Counted from the stretch's first letter, positions 53,852 to 62,980 are shown. The stretch: 64,000 nt of DNA from ASV31 sp965229765 (GCA_965229765.1 CBDDJT010000004.1:682001-746000), one strand, 5' to 3'. Notes: generated from the letters alone by a model not told the origin. Made by a program: numbers and translations.

Positions 53852-54687
53852 CCCCGCTGGTCCGGATCGAGGACCTGACGGTCGCCTATCCGCTGGGCCG
53901 CCGGTTGCTGGGCGCGCCGCCGATGCTGCGGGCCGTGAAGAACGTCAGCCTGGACATCCCCCGGGGCAGCTTTGTCGGCCTTGTCGGCGAAAGCGGATCG
54001 GGCAAGACCACGCTGGGCCGTGCGATCCTGCGCGCCGCGCCGATCACCGAAGGACGCGTCACCTATGACGATGGCACGCGGCGCTTCGATATCGCGACCA
54101 TGAGCGCCAAGGAGGAACGTGCCTTCCGGGCCGAGGCGCAGCTGATCTTTCAGGACCCTTATGCCGCGCTGTCCCCGCGCATGACCGTCCGCGACATCAT
54201 CGCCGAACCCCTGGAGGTGCAGCGTCTGACCGCCTCGCGCGCCGAAACCGACGCCCGCGTGCGAGAGATCGCCGCAAAGTGCCGCATCAACCTCGAACAC
54301 CTGCGCCGCTACCCGCACGCCTTTTCCGGCGGACAGCGCCAGCGGATCTCGATCGCGCGCACGCTGGTTGCCAGGCCGCGCTTTGTCGTCGCCGACGAAT
54401 GCGTCGCGGCGCTCGACGTCTCGATACAGGCAGACATCCTCAACCTGCTGAAACAGCTTCAGCGCGATCTCGACCTGACCTTCCTGTTCATCAGCCACGA
54501 CCTCAGCGTCGTTGCCCATGTCTGCGATTACCTTGCTGTCATGTATCTGGGCGAGATCGTCGAGGAAGGCCCGACTCGGCAGGTCTTTGCCAATCCCCAG
54601 CACGAGTATACCCGCACGCTGCTGGCCGCGATCCCCTCACTTGACCCCGATCAACGCAGCCGTGTCCGGCATACCTCCGCCGGCTGA
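53848..54687 (+). CDS. Peptide ABC transporter, ATP-binding protein (DppF family)
   Basis: A 279-residue ATPase with Walker A GESGSGKTT near residue 50, signature FSGGQRQR and Walker B FVVADECVAALD. Cys replaces the usual Pro after the catalytic Glu, a mild oddity. FISHDLSVVAHVCDYLAVMY follows. The protein ends early, without the C-terminal oligopeptide domain of full-length DppF. The start overlaps the DppD-type stop. It closes the five-gene importer. Confidence 0.92.
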   Translation: MTPLVRIEDLTVAYPLGRRLLGAPPMLRAVKNVSLDIPRGSFVGLVGESGSGKTTLGRAILRAAPITEGRVTYDDGTRRFDIATMSAKEERAFRAEAQLIFQDPYAALSPRMTVRDIIAEPLEVQRLTASRAETDARVREIAAKCRINLEHLRRYPHAFSGGQRQRISIARTLVARPRFVVADECVAALDVSIQADILNLLKQLQRDLDLTFLFISHDLSVVAHVCDYLAVMYLGEIVEEGPTRQVFANPQHEYTRTLLAAIPSLDPDQRSRVRHTSAG

Positions 54688-54711
54688 CACGGTTTCACAA
54701 AGGCCCCTTGC

Positions 54712-55332
54712 ATGCCCGACTACGACCTCGACAACGCCTATGACATCGAAGACCCCGACAGTGCACGAACGCTCTATGGCGAATGGGCCGATACCTATGA
54801 CAGCAGTTTCGGCGAGGGTTGGGGATATATCGCCCCGCGCGAAATCGCAGCGATCTATCGCGCCATGGCACAGGGGGACGAGCCGGTTCTCGACATCGGC
54901 GCGGGCACGGGCCTTGTGGCAGAGCATCTGCCGGGTCTTACCGTCGATGGAATCGACATCACCCCCGAAATGCTGGACCGGGCCGGCGAAAAGGGCCTTT
55001 ACCGGCGGCGTATCCTTGGCGACCTGCTGAAGCCGCTGGATCTGCCCGATAACAGCTATGGCGGGGTGATTTCCTCCGGTACGTTTACCCATGGCCATGT
55101 CGGCCCTTCCTGCCTGCCAGAGCTTTTGCGCGTGTGCCGTTCCGGGGCGCTGTTCGTCTGCGGCTGCATTCCGCCGGTCTTCGACGGCATGGGCTTTGGC
55201 TCTGCGCTTGCGCTTCTGAATGCCCGCGGTGCCATCGGCGCGCTTGGCTTCCGTGACATCCCGATCTACGAGGGCAAGGACCACCCGCACGCGGCGGACC
55301 GGGGCCTTGTGATGGTGTTCCGCAAATGCTGA
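54712..55332 (+). CDS. SAM-dependent methyltransferase
   Basis: A 206-residue class I methyltransferase. DTYDSSFGEGWGYIAPREIA precedes motif I, VLDIGAGTGLVAEHLPG, near residue 62. DGIDITPEMLDRAGEKGLY and GGVISSGTFTHGHVGPSCLP follow. It resembles the small MTases that act on small molecules. It starts 24 bases after the importer and overlaps the next gene. It may act on the imported compound, which is an inference. Confidence 0.8.
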   Translation: MPDYDLDNAYDIEDPDSARTLYGEWADTYDSSFGEGWGYIAPREIAAIYRAMAQGDEPVLDIGAGTGLVAEHLPGLTVDGIDITPEMLDRAGEKGLYRRRILGDLLKPLDLPDNSYGGVISSGTFTHGHVGPSCLPELLRVCRSGALFVCGCIPPVFDGMGFGSALALLNARGAIGALGFRDIPIYEGKDHPHAADRGLVMVFRKC

Positions 55333-55775
55333 CCCCGGCGACCGAGGCCGACGTTCCCGCGCTTGACGCGCTCTTTTCGGCAGCGTTCGCCGACTATGCA
55401 GCGGCCATGGGCCAGACCGCCCCGGTGGACCGCACGCCCTGGATCGCAGGCGCCCTGCGCGACGGCGGCGCCTTCTGGATCGGCAACCGGATCGGGGCGG
55501 TCCTGTTGTCGCGGACCGGCACCACGATAAAGATCGAAAGCATCGGCATCCACCCCGACCGCCAGGGTCACGGCAACGGGCGCAAGGCGCTGGACGCGGT
55601 AGAGAGCCACGCACGTGCAGATGGCGCGACAGAGATCGCCCTGCACACCGGCCAGCAGTTCCATCGCCTTGTCGCCTTCTATTCCGGTGCCGGCTATCGC
55701 GTCACCGCCGTCGGCCCGCATCCGAAGGGGCGCGACGACCGGCTGCGCGTCTTCATGATGAAATCACTTCTCTAA
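55326..55775 (+). CDS. GNAT-family N-acetyltransferase
   Basis: A 149-residue acetyltransferase. The acetyl-CoA-binding motif A is IKIESIGIHPDRQGHGNGRK, with the R/Q-x-x-G-x-G/A signature RQGHGNG. LHTGQQFHRLVAFYSGAGYR is the usual motif B end. It overlaps the methyltransferase stop by seven bases. The acceptor is unknown. The gene order suggests a shared pathway with the neighbours. Confidence 0.82.
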   Translation: MLTPATEADVPALDALFSAAFADYAAAMGQTAPVDRTPWIAGALRDGGAFWIGNRIGAVLLSRTGTTIKIESIGIHPDRQGHGNGRKALDAVESHARADGATEIALHTGQQFHRLVAFYSGAGYRVTAVGPHPKGRDDRLRVFMMKSLL

Positions 55776-55786
55776 AGGACCCCGCA

Positions 55787-56716
55787 ATGCACGATCCTGC
55801 GTTCTCTGCTCCGGGCCGCTTCTGGCGCGGCAACCTGCACACCCACTCGGACCGCTCTGACGGTGTCCTGCCGCCCGAGGACGTGTGTCGCCGCTACAAG
55901 GCTGAGGGCTATGATTTCATTGCCCTGACCGATCATTTCATCGGGCTCTACGGCTTCCCGATCGTGGACACCGTACCCTACCGGGACGAGGGCTTTACCA
56001 CCATCCTCGGAGCCGAGGTCCACTCCGGCGCCATGGAGAGCGGCGAGCTTTGGCACATCCTTGCCGTTGGCCTGCCGCCTGATTTTGCCCCGGGCGAAGT
56101 GCCGGGCTTCTCGCCCTCGCCCGATCAGGAAACCGGTCCGGCGCTGGCGCAGCGGGCACGCGACGCGGGCGCCTATGTTGCCGTGGCCCACCCCGAGTGG
56201 GGCGGGCTCAGCCTGGCTGACGCCCGCTCGATCGAGGCCGCCCATGCCGTCGAGGTGTACAACCACGGCTGCCAGGTCGGCGCTGACCGCGCCGAAGGCT
56301 TTTGGCATCTCGACCGCCTGCTCGAAGAAGGCCGCCGCCTGACCATTTGCGCCACCGACGATGCCCACTTCTCGGAACCTGACCACTTTGGCGGATGGAC
56401 CATGGTCAAGGCAGAAGCGAACACGCCAGAGGCGCTGCTGGCCGCATTGAAGGAGGGGCACAGCTATGCCTCGACGGGTCCGGAAATCCACGATGTGAAA
56501 TGGTCGCCGGACGAAGTGACGGTGCGATGCTCTGCCGCCGCGACCGTCATTGTTCAGGGCAAGGGCAGCGCTGCGCTGGCCTGCCACGGCAACGACATGA
56601 CCGAAGCCGTCGTTCCACTTGCGCGCTTCGCCAACAGCCCTTGGATGCGGCTGACGGTCGTGGACCGTGCTGGCAAGCGCGCGTGGACCAACCCGGTCTG
56701 GAAAGACGCGGACTGA
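55787..56716 (+). CDS. PHP-domain metallohydrolase (CehA/McbA-like)
   Basis: A 309-residue protein. The PHP metal motifs H-x-H in NLHTHSDRSDG, ALTDHFIGL, GAEVHSG and the later VAHPEWGG are in place. The C-terminal part after about residue 220 looks like a small beta domain. PHP phosphoesterases and carbamate or amide hydrolases share this set. It follows the acetyltransferase by 11 bases, which links it to the peptide-importer group. The substrate cannot be told. Confidence 0.82.
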   Translation: MHDPAFSAPGRFWRGNLHTHSDRSDGVLPPEDVCRRYKAEGYDFIALTDHFIGLYGFPIVDTVPYRDEGFTTILGAEVHSGAMESGELWHILAVGLPPDFAPGEVPGFSPSPDQETGPALAQRARDAGAYVAVAHPEWGGLSLADARSIEAAHAVEVYNHGCQVGADRAEGFWHLDRLLEEGRRLTICATDDAHFSEPDHFGGWTMVKAEANTPEALLAALKEGHSYASTGPEIHDVKWSPDEVTVRCSAAATVIVQGKGSAALACHGNDMTEAVVPLARFANSPWMRLTVVDRAGKRAWTNPVWKDAD

Positions 56717-56757
56717 TCGCGGCGTGATCTCATGCGCGGCTGAACCGGCGTTTGGGT

Positions 56758-57495
56758 TCAGCCGGCCCGCGCCCGCAGGGCCAGCGCGGCATCCGGCCGA
56801 TCGGTGGTGAACACGCTAAGCCCGATCCCCAGCGCCCATTCGATCGCCTCGTCTTCGAGCACGGCAAAGGCGCCCACATTCAGCCCGGAGGACCGCAGGA
56901 TTTCAAGCGGCTCGCCGCGCAGTGTGATGTGATGCGGGGCCACATGCCCTATTCCCGCGTCAGCCGCCAGCCGTGCCACAGCGTGGGCACCGGTCAAGCG
57001 CATGATAGGGTCGGCGACCAGCCATATCAGGTCAAGCGTGGGCACCGCCTCGGCCTTCAGTGCGGACAGGGTCGGCAGATGAAACGACGTCAGCACCGTG
57101 CGCGACAGCAGCCCACGGTCCGCGATCATGCGAACCGTCGCCTCGCGCAGCCCGGGATATGGCTTCATGCCGGGGCCCGGTTTTATCTCGCAGCGCAGAA
57201 CCAGATGCGTCGGCGCCAAGAGGTCCAACCCCTCGGCCAGCGTCAAGATCTGGCCGCCGCCGCGAAAGATCGTCAGCGCCTTCAGCTCGGCCAGCGTCTT
57301 CTTTGCGACCTGCCCGGTTCCGTCGGTGACGCGGTCGACCGTGCTGTCATGGAAGATGACAGGCACGCCGTCCGCGCTCAGCTGAACGTCGAACTCGATC
57401 TGTTCCACCGCCAGCCTGGCGGTTTCCTCGAATGCGATGCGGGAATTCTCGGGCCAAAGCGCGGCCCCTCCACGGTGCGCGGCGATATCTGTCAT
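56758..57495 (-). CDS. Glycerophosphodiester phosphodiesterase
   Basis: A 245-residue TIM-barrel enzyme. The ATG overlaps the permease stop and gives MTDIAAHRGGAALWPENS. His-Arg in AHRGG, Glu-x-Asp in IEFDVQLSADG and the general acid His in VIFHDSTVDRVTDG are the GDPD catalytic set. The protein splits glycerophosphodiesters into glycerol-3-phosphate and an alcohol. No signal peptide is seen, so it acts in the cytoplasm on imported diesters, as UgpQ does in E. coli. It sits at the end of the permease operon. Confidence 0.92.
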   Translation of the reverse strand: MTDIAAHRGGAALWPENSRIAFEETARLAVEQIEFDVQLSADGVPVIFHDSTVDRVTDGTGQVAKKTLAELKALTIFRGGGQILTLAEGLDLLAPTHLVLRCEIKPGPGMKPYPGLREATVRMIADRGLLSRTVLTSFHLPTLSALKAEAVPTLDLIWLVADPIMRLTGAHAVARLAADAGIGHVAPHHITLRGEPLEILRSSGLNVGAFAVLEDEAIEWALGIGLSVFTTDRPDAALALRARAG

Positions 57496-58352
57496 CTGAA
57501 GGATCCCATCGTGATGCCCCGGATCAGGTGGCGTTCGGCAAATGCATAGGCCAGCAGCAATGGCACCAGCGTGATCATCGTTCCGGCCATGATCAGCGGC
57601 CAGTCCGGGAACGCGCCCTCTTCGTCCCGCAGCAGATAACGCAATCCGATCTGGACGGTCCGCATATCCTCGGATGTGGTGGCCAGAAGCGGCCAGATGA
57701 ATTCGTTCCACTGGCCCATGAAGGCGAACAGCGCCACCACCGCGATTGCCGGCCAGGACAGCGGCACGATGATGGTGCGCAGGATCATCATCGTGCCCGC
57801 GCCGTCCATCCGCGCCGCCTCATCCAATGACCGGGGGATCGTCAGCATGTGCTGGCGCAGGAAGAAGATGGAAAAGCCAGAGGCCAGGAACGGAAGGATC
57901 AGGCACACGAAGGTGTCCAGCAGTTCGAACCGCGCAAAGGTCAGGTAGTTCGGGATCAGCGTGATGTGATTGGGGATCATCAGCGTGCCGATCACCCCGA
58001 GGAACACCACGTCGCGCCCGCGGAACTCGAAGCGGGAAAAGGCATAGGCGGCCAGCACCGCCGTCAGCGTGTTGCCCGCCGTTACGGCCAGCGTCACCAC
58101 CACCGAATTGAAGAAGTATCGGGGAAAGGACACGCCCGTCCATGCCTCGACATAGGCCCTGAAGGTCGGCGGCCAGAACCGCGACGCGGCGGCGTTCACC
58201 TCGGCAGGTTCGAGAAAGGATATCTTGGCGATTTCCCAAAGAGGGTAGAGCACCACCAGCGCCAGAACCACAAGGAACACGCCCGAAATCGGCACGCGAG
58301 GCAGTGCCGTGCGCGCGGCCGTGACGGGTGCGACGTCGTCAATCGTAGCCAT
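57492..58352 (-). CDS. Carbohydrate ABC transporter permease (UgpE/MalG type)
   Basis: A 286-residue inner-membrane permease. It has about six helices, starting with PISGVFLVVLALVVLYPLWE. The EAA loop is SLDEAARMDGAGTMMILRTI, then PLSWPAIAVVALFAFMGQWN and EFIWPLLAT, all typical of the MalG/UgpE group. Overlaps on both sides (ATGA with the phosphodiesterase, 14 bases with the next permease) show a tight operon. With the Ugp-like binding protein it probably brings in glycerol-3-phosphate or its diesters. Confidence 0.9.
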   Translation of the reverse strand: MATIDDVAPVTAARTALPRVPISGVFLVVLALVVLYPLWEIAKISFLEPAEVNAAASRFWPPTFRAYVEAWTGVSFPRYFFNSVVVTLAVTAGNTLTAVLAAYAFSRFEFRGRDVVFLGVIGTLMIPNHITLIPNYLTFARFELLDTFVCLILPFLASGFSIFFLRQHMLTIPRSLDEAARMDGAGTMMILRTIIVPLSWPAIAVVALFAFMGQWNEFIWPLLATTSEDMRTVQIGLRYLLRDEEGAFPDWPLIMAGTMITLVPLLLAYAFAERHLIRGITMGSFR

Positions 58353-59208
58353 AGTGAACCTTGCGCCCGATCGTGGCGATCTTCAGAAGCGTGATCCCGA
58401 TCAAGAGCGCAAACAGGAACAGCGCCACCGCCGAGCCAAGCCCCACATTCGCAGAGTCAAAGCCGACCCGGATCAGGTAGTACAGGATGACCTCGGTTGC
58501 GCGCGCCGGTCCGCCCTGTGTCATAACCTCGACGAAGGTATAGACCTGAAAGCCGTTGATGACCGACAGGATCAACAGGAAGAACGTGGTCGGCATGATA
58601 AGTGGAAAGGTCACATCCCGGAACTGGCGCCACGGGCCGGCGCCATCCATCCGCGCCGCCTCGTAAAGTGCGGCGGGTATGGCCTGCAACCCTGCTGCAT
58701 AGATCACCACCGCGTAGCCGAACTGCTTCCAAATCTCGACAAGCGCCAGCGAGAACAGCGCAAGGTCAGGGTCGCTGAGCCAGCGCACGGGCGACAGGCC
58801 AAATGCCCGCAGCAGGGTATTGAAGGTGCCGATCTCGGTGTTCATCATCCAGTCGAAGATGACCCCGATGGCCACCGCCGACATCACGGTCGGCATGAAA
58901 TAGACCGACCGGAGCACGCGGTTTTTCCGCGTCGGGGGTGCTACCAGAACCGCCACCAGAAGCGCCAACGCCAGCGTCGGCGGCACGGAAACCATCGTGA
59001 ACAGCACCGTGTTCCATAGGGCGTTCCGGAACTGCCCGCTGCCGAGCATGACAGTATAATTGCGCAGGCCAACGAACTGCGGCTGCGGCATCAGCCAGTC
59101 CCAGCGATGGACGCTTAGCCAGACGGAATACAGGATCGGCCAATAGACGAACACCAGCAGCACAAGACAGGCCGGAAGCAAGAGAAGATAGGGGCGCAGG
59201 GTCGACAT
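58339..59208 (-). CDS. Sugar ABC transporter permease (UgpA/MalF type)
   Basis: A 289-residue permease. I start at MSTLRPYLLLLPACLVLLVF (59208), since ten residues upstream at an earlier start are not hydrophobic. QFVGLRNYTVMLGSGQFRNA, the EAA loop ALYEAARMDGAGPWRQFRDV and PTTFFLLILSVINGFQVYT fit UgpA-type permeases. It is the first gene of the minus-strand operon, divergent from the binding-protein gene over 131 bases. Confidence 0.9.
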   Translation of the reverse strand: MSTLRPYLLLLPACLVLLVFVYWPILYSVWLSVHRWDWLMPQPQFVGLRNYTVMLGSGQFRNALWNTVLFTMVSVPPTLALALLVAVLVAPPTRKNRVLRSVYFMPTVMSAVAIGVIFDWMMNTEIGTFNTLLRAFGLSPVRWLSDPDLALFSLALVEIWKQFGYAVVIYAAGLQAIPAALYEAARMDGAGPWRQFRDVTFPLIMPTTFFLLILSVINGFQVYTFVEVMTQGGPARATEVILYYLIRVGFDSANVGLGSAVALFLFALLIGITLLKIATIGRKVHYGYD

Positions 59209-59242
59209 CGCCGCATCAAGACCACCCCAACGTATCAATCGC

Positions 59243-59260
59243 GTGACCGTCTTGTGACGG
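59243..59260. promoter_or_regulatory. Candidate Pho box between the divergent Ugp-like arms
   Basis: Read on the minus strand the sequence is CCGTCAC-N4-CGGTCAC, two 7-base direct repeats 11 bases apart. This is close to the alphaproteobacterial PhoB consensus CTGTCAT-N4-CTGTCAT (five of seven in each half, with both GTCA cores intact). It lies centrally in the 131-base divergent promoter region and could control both arms. Confidence 0.45.
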
Positions 59261-59339
59261 CGGGTTTCAAGAAAACTCCGCGCTTCCGTTACATCGGCTG
59301 GCTAGCGTCTCCCGGTCTTTGCTCTTTGGGAGAGAAACC

Positions 59340-60584
59340 ATGCGTCTTGCGACCTGCGCACTTGCTCTGGGCCTGTCGGCATCTGCTGCCGCCGCTCAGA
59401 CACAGATCGAATTCTGGCACGCTTTTTCCGGCAATAACGGAAACGCGGTCGATGAACTGGCCGCCCAGTTCAACGAAAGCCAGTCCGACTACGAAATCGT
59501 GCCCGTCTATACCGGCAACTACACCGAAGGCACTCAGAAGCTGACTGCGGCTATCGCGGGCAACACCGCCCCGGGTCTCGTGATGCTTGAAATCACCCGT
59601 TATGGCCTGTTCGCCGATCGTGGTGCGCTTGAGCCGCTGCAACCCTACATCGACGCCGCCGGCCCCGAGCTGACAGAGCGTGTCCGGCCCTTCGCTCTGG
59701 AAGCGTCGAAGTATCTGGGCGAAAGCTATGTGCTGCCCTTCAACGTGTCGACGCCGGTCATGTACTACAACAAGGACCTGTTCCGCGCCGCGGGGCTCGA
59801 CCCCGAGGTTGCCCCGGCGACATGGGACGAGGTGACCGAGGCCGCAAAGGCGCTTACGATCCGCAACGGCGACGAGGTGACCCAGTGGGGCATCGCCCCC
59901 CCGCCGCAGTGGGTGCGCTGGGCCATGACCAATCAGGCCGGTGGCGGCTGGGTCGATCCCGCCGACAACGCGGTTCAGCTCGACAGCCCCGAATCGATCA
60001 TGGCCTACCAGTACGCCGCCGATTGGGTGAACGTGCATGGCGTGGCCTCGCTTGAAGCCGCACTCGACGAAAGCGTTTCCTCGCAGTACTTCGACACCGC
60101 CCGCGCTGCGATCGAGTTCAACTCGACCGGCGGCCTGACCGGCAACCTCGAAAACCTGCCCTTCGATCTGGGCGTCGCCCCGCTGCCCTGCCAGGCGGTC
60201 TGCGCCGCTCCGATCGGTGGGGCGACGCTGGGTATCGTCGCCACCGCGCCGCAGGAGGTGAAGGACGGTGCGTGGAAATTCATCGAATATGTGACCACAC
60301 CCGAAAACAACGCCTTCGTCTTCGTGCGCACCGGCTATCTGCCGATCATCGAGGGTGCCATCGACACCGATCTGGCCCAGGAACGTATCTCCAAGTACCG
60401 CGAGTACCTGATCGCCAACGCGCAGCTCGAAGTGGGTTTTGCCCGTGCCCGCCCTCCTGCGATGCCTGCCATCCGCTCTGAAGAGCCGGCCGTGTGGCAA
60501 TCCATCGTTCTGGGCGAGCAGACGGCGGACGAGGCGCTCAAGGCCTTTGCCGAAGCCATGCGCGAGATGATCGCGATGAACTGA
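59340..60584 (+). CDS. Extracellular solute-binding protein, UgpB-like
   Basis: A 414-residue family 1 binding protein with signal peptide MRLATCALALGLSASAAAAQ. TQIEFWHAFSGNNGNAVDEL, AAQFNESQSDYEIVPVYTGN and LPFNVSTPVMYYNKDLFRAA follow E. coli UgpB block by block. UgpB binds sn-glycerol-3-phosphate and glycerophosphodiesters in the periplasm. The phosphodiesterase gene in the divergent arm agrees with this. A strong hairpin and the ATPase gene follow. Specificity by sequence alone is likely but not proven. Confidence 0.85.
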   Translation: MRLATCALALGLSASAAAAQTQIEFWHAFSGNNGNAVDELAAQFNESQSDYEIVPVYTGNYTEGTQKLTAAIAGNTAPGLVMLEITRYGLFADRGALEPLQPYIDAAGPELTERVRPFALEASKYLGESYVLPFNVSTPVMYYNKDLFRAAGLDPEVAPATWDEVTEAAKALTIRNGDEVTQWGIAPPPQWVRWAMTNQAGGGWVDPADNAVQLDSPESIMAYQYAADWVNVHGVASLEAALDESVSSQYFDTARAAIEFNSTGGLTGNLENLPFDLGVAPLPCQAVCAAPIGGATLGIVATAPQEVKDGAWKFIEYVTTPENNAFVFVRTGYLPIIEGAIDTDLAQERISKYREYLIANAQLEVGFARARPPAMPAIRSEEPAVWQSIVLGEQTADEALKAFAEAMREMIAMN

Positions 60585-60605
60585 CGCCCGCTACGGCGTT
60601 CAACC

Positions 60606-60633
60606 GAACGGCCGGGTCTTGTCCCGGCCGTTC
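60606..60633 (+). terminator. Strong stem-loop between binding-protein and ATPase genes
   Basis: An 11-bp perfect stem GAACGGCCGGG / CCCGGCCGTTC with a six-base loop lies 22 bases past the binding-protein stop. It has no T-run. It likely slows decay of the upstream mRNA or reduces transcription into the ATPase gene. Confidence 0.6.
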
Positions 60634-60650
60634 CCCATGGCAGGACACTC

Positions 60651-61718
60651 ATGAGCAGCATTGACCTGGCCGCCCTCCGCAAGGCTTTCGGCAGTACCGA
60701 GGTGCTCAGGGGCGTCGATCTTCACATTCCTTCCGGCAAGTTCGTGGTCATCCTGGGCCCCTCCGGCTGCGGCAAGTCGACGTTGCTTCGGCTTGTTGCG
60801 GGACTGGAGACGAAGACCTCTGGCAGCATCGAGATCGACGGCATCGATGTCTCGAACCTTGAACCCAAGGATCGTGGCTGTGCCATGGTGTTCCAGAACT
60901 ACGCGCTTTATCCGCATATGACCGTGGCGGAAAACATCGCCTATGCCCTGCGGGTCGAAGGCCGCCCGCGATCGGAACGGCGCAGGCGCGCCGAAGAGAT
61001 CGCGCGCCTTGTCCAGCTTGACGGTCTGCTGGATCGCAAGCCCGCAGAGCTTTCCGGCGGCCAGCGTCAGCGCGTTGCCATGGCGCGGGCAATCATCCGG
61101 TCCCCGCGGGTCTTCCTGTTCGACGAACCGCTGTCGAATCTGGACGCAGAACTGCGCGCGCAAATGCGCCACGAGGTCCGGCGTATCCATGAGGAGGCGG
61201 GCGCGACCTCTGTCTTCGTCACCCACGATCAGGTCGAGGCGATGACACTGGCCGACCTTCTGGTGGTCATGCGAGGCGGAGAAATCCAGCAGGTCGGCAC
61301 CCCGGAAGAGATCTATGACCGGCCCGCGACGGTCTATGTGGCGCGCTTCATCGGCTCGCCGGGCATGGGAACCATGTCGGCGGTGCATCTTTCCGACAAG
61401 GCGGCGCTGCGCCTGTCCGATGGCCAGCGGGTCACCCTTTCACAACCTTTTCCGGGTCGCCCAGACAGCGGAATCGTCGCGGGTATCAGACCCGAAGCGG
61501 TGCGCTTTGACGGGCCGGGTTCGCCGATACAGGCGCACCTGTTGTTTTCCGAGGAACTGGGCAGTGCCCGCTTGCACCATCTGTCCATCGCCGGGGAACG
61601 GGTGCACATGATAACCCCCGACAAGCGGACCCTGGAGAAGGGCGCAAGTGTCGATCTGCGAATTGATGCCGCGGATCTGCACCTGTTCGACCCCGAGACC
61701 GGTCGGCGCGTCCACTGA
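60651..61718 (+). CDS. ugpC: ABC transporter ATP-binding protein (UgpC/MalK type)
   Basis: A 355-residue ATPase. Walker A GPSGCGKST lies near residue 38. MVFQNYALYPHMTVAENIAY is the Q-loop. The signature is LSGGQRQR and Walker B FLFDEPLSNLDA. VTHDQVEAMTLADLLVVM follows. A C-terminal TOBE-type regulatory domain covers about residues 240-355. It follows the Ugp-like binding protein and would power the two permeases of the divergent operon. Confidence 0.9.
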   Translation: MSSIDLAALRKAFGSTEVLRGVDLHIPSGKFVVILGPSGCGKSTLLRLVAGLETKTSGSIEIDGIDVSNLEPKDRGCAMVFQNYALYPHMTVAENIAYALRVEGRPRSERRRRAEEIARLVQLDGLLDRKPAELSGGQRQRVAMARAIIRSPRVFLFDEPLSNLDAELRAQMRHEVRRIHEEAGATSVFVTHDQVEAMTLADLLVVMRGGEIQQVGTPEEIYDRPATVYVARFIGSPGMGTMSAVHLSDKAALRLSDGQRVTLSQPFPGRPDSGIVAGIRPEAVRFDGPGSPIQAHLLFSEELGSARLHHLSIAGERVHMITPDKRTLEKGASVDLRIDAADLHLFDPETGRRVH

Positions 61719-62000
61719 TCACCGGATGAGGGCGCTATATGGCTTCGTTCGGCCCGGTCCCACGTCGCGCAGGTTCGGGTGGACCGATCCGTTCCGACCG
61801 GGCTGGCGCAGGCAGCGCCGGCACGGCGAAGGCGCCCGCCTGACGGCGGAACCCGACATGCCGACGCCCGGGGTAACACCATCGTCTGAACGGTGTCCGA
61901 GCCGGCACCGGACGGCAAAGGCCCCACATGATCCAGTTTGGCGGGTTTCTGCGCGCGGTCCTTCTGGACAAACCGGAACATTCCGGTCAGTCAGCCGGAC

Positions 62001-62924
62001 ATGACAAGCGCTAGGATCATCGGACTTGGTGAACCGCTCATCGAGATGGTGCGGTTGCCGATGCTTCAAGATGGACGTCCCGTCTATCGACAGGGTTTCG
62101 GGGGCGACACGCTGAATGCCATGGTCGCCGCGACACGTCAGGGGGCCGCGACCGGATACATCTCTGCCGTCGGAGGAGATCCGTTCGGCGAGGATATCCT
62201 GGCGCTTTGTGATGCCGAGGGCATCGATCGCACTGCGGTCATCGTGCGGCCGACGGACCCGACCGGCGTGAACTTTGTCCATCCCGATCCGTCGGGCCGG
62301 CGGTTCTCCTATGCGCGTCGGGGCTCTGCCGCCAGCCTCTTTACAGCCGCAGAACTGCCGGAACCGGCGATTACCGGGGCGCGCATCCTTCATGTCAGCG
62401 CCATCAGCCAGGCAATAAGCCCGACGATGCGCGATGCGGTTCAGCGCGCCGCGGAAATTGCCCGCGCCGGCGGAACGCTTGTTTCCTTTGACCTGAACTT
62501 GCGGCTCAACCTTTGGTCCCTGCAAGAGGCGCGGGCGGCGACGGAGGCCCTGCTGCCGCTGGCTGACATCGTGCTTCCGTCGGAAGACGAGGCGGAAATC
62601 CTGATCGGAACTCGCGATCCCGATGACATCCTGACCCACTATGGCCGCCATGGCGCGCGCCACGTGGTCCTGAAGCGCGGGGAACGAGGCGCCGTGCTGG
62701 CGACGCAGGGTGCACGCCACGACATTCCCGCGCCGCAGGTTCAGGCGGTCGACAGCACGGGCGCAGGGGACAGCTTTGCAGGCTCGTTCCTGGCATACCT
62801 GCTGGAAACCGGCGACGCCCGGCGGGCTGCCGAACTTGCCGCGCGTGTCGCGGCGGTTACGGTCAGCGGCTATGGCGCCATCGATCCGATCCCCACGCGC
62901 GAGTACATCCTTAAGGGCATTTGA
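62001..62924 (+). CDS. PfkB-family carbohydrate kinase (KdgK-like)
   Basis: A 307-residue ribokinase-type kinase. The start MTSARIIGLGEPLIEMVRLP gives the usual first strand. GGDTLNAMVAATRQGAATGY and AVGGDPFGEDIL hold the substrate-binding part. The ATP site and catalytic Asp are in DSTGAGDSFAGSFLAYLLET. The closest general pattern is 2-keto-3-deoxygluconate kinases. It may act in uronate or sugar breakdown. It is preceded by a 282-base gap without a gene. Confidence 0.85.
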   Translation: MTSARIIGLGEPLIEMVRLPMLQDGRPVYRQGFGGDTLNAMVAATRQGAATGYISAVGGDPFGEDILALCDAEGIDRTAVIVRPTDPTGVNFVHPDPSGRRFSYARRGSAASLFTAAELPEPAITGARILHVSAISQAISPTMRDAVQRAAEIARAGGTLVSFDLNLRLNLWSLQEARAATEALLPLADIVLPSEDEAEILIGTRDPDDILTHYGRHGARHVVLKRGERGAVLATQGARHDIPAPQVQAVDSTGAGDSFAGSFLAYLLETGDARRAAELAARVAAVTVSGYGAIDPIPTREYILKGI

Positions 62925-62980
62925 ACCCGGTCCGGCAAGGCCGATCCCGACCGGCCGCCGCCGGACGCATTGACCGTCTA

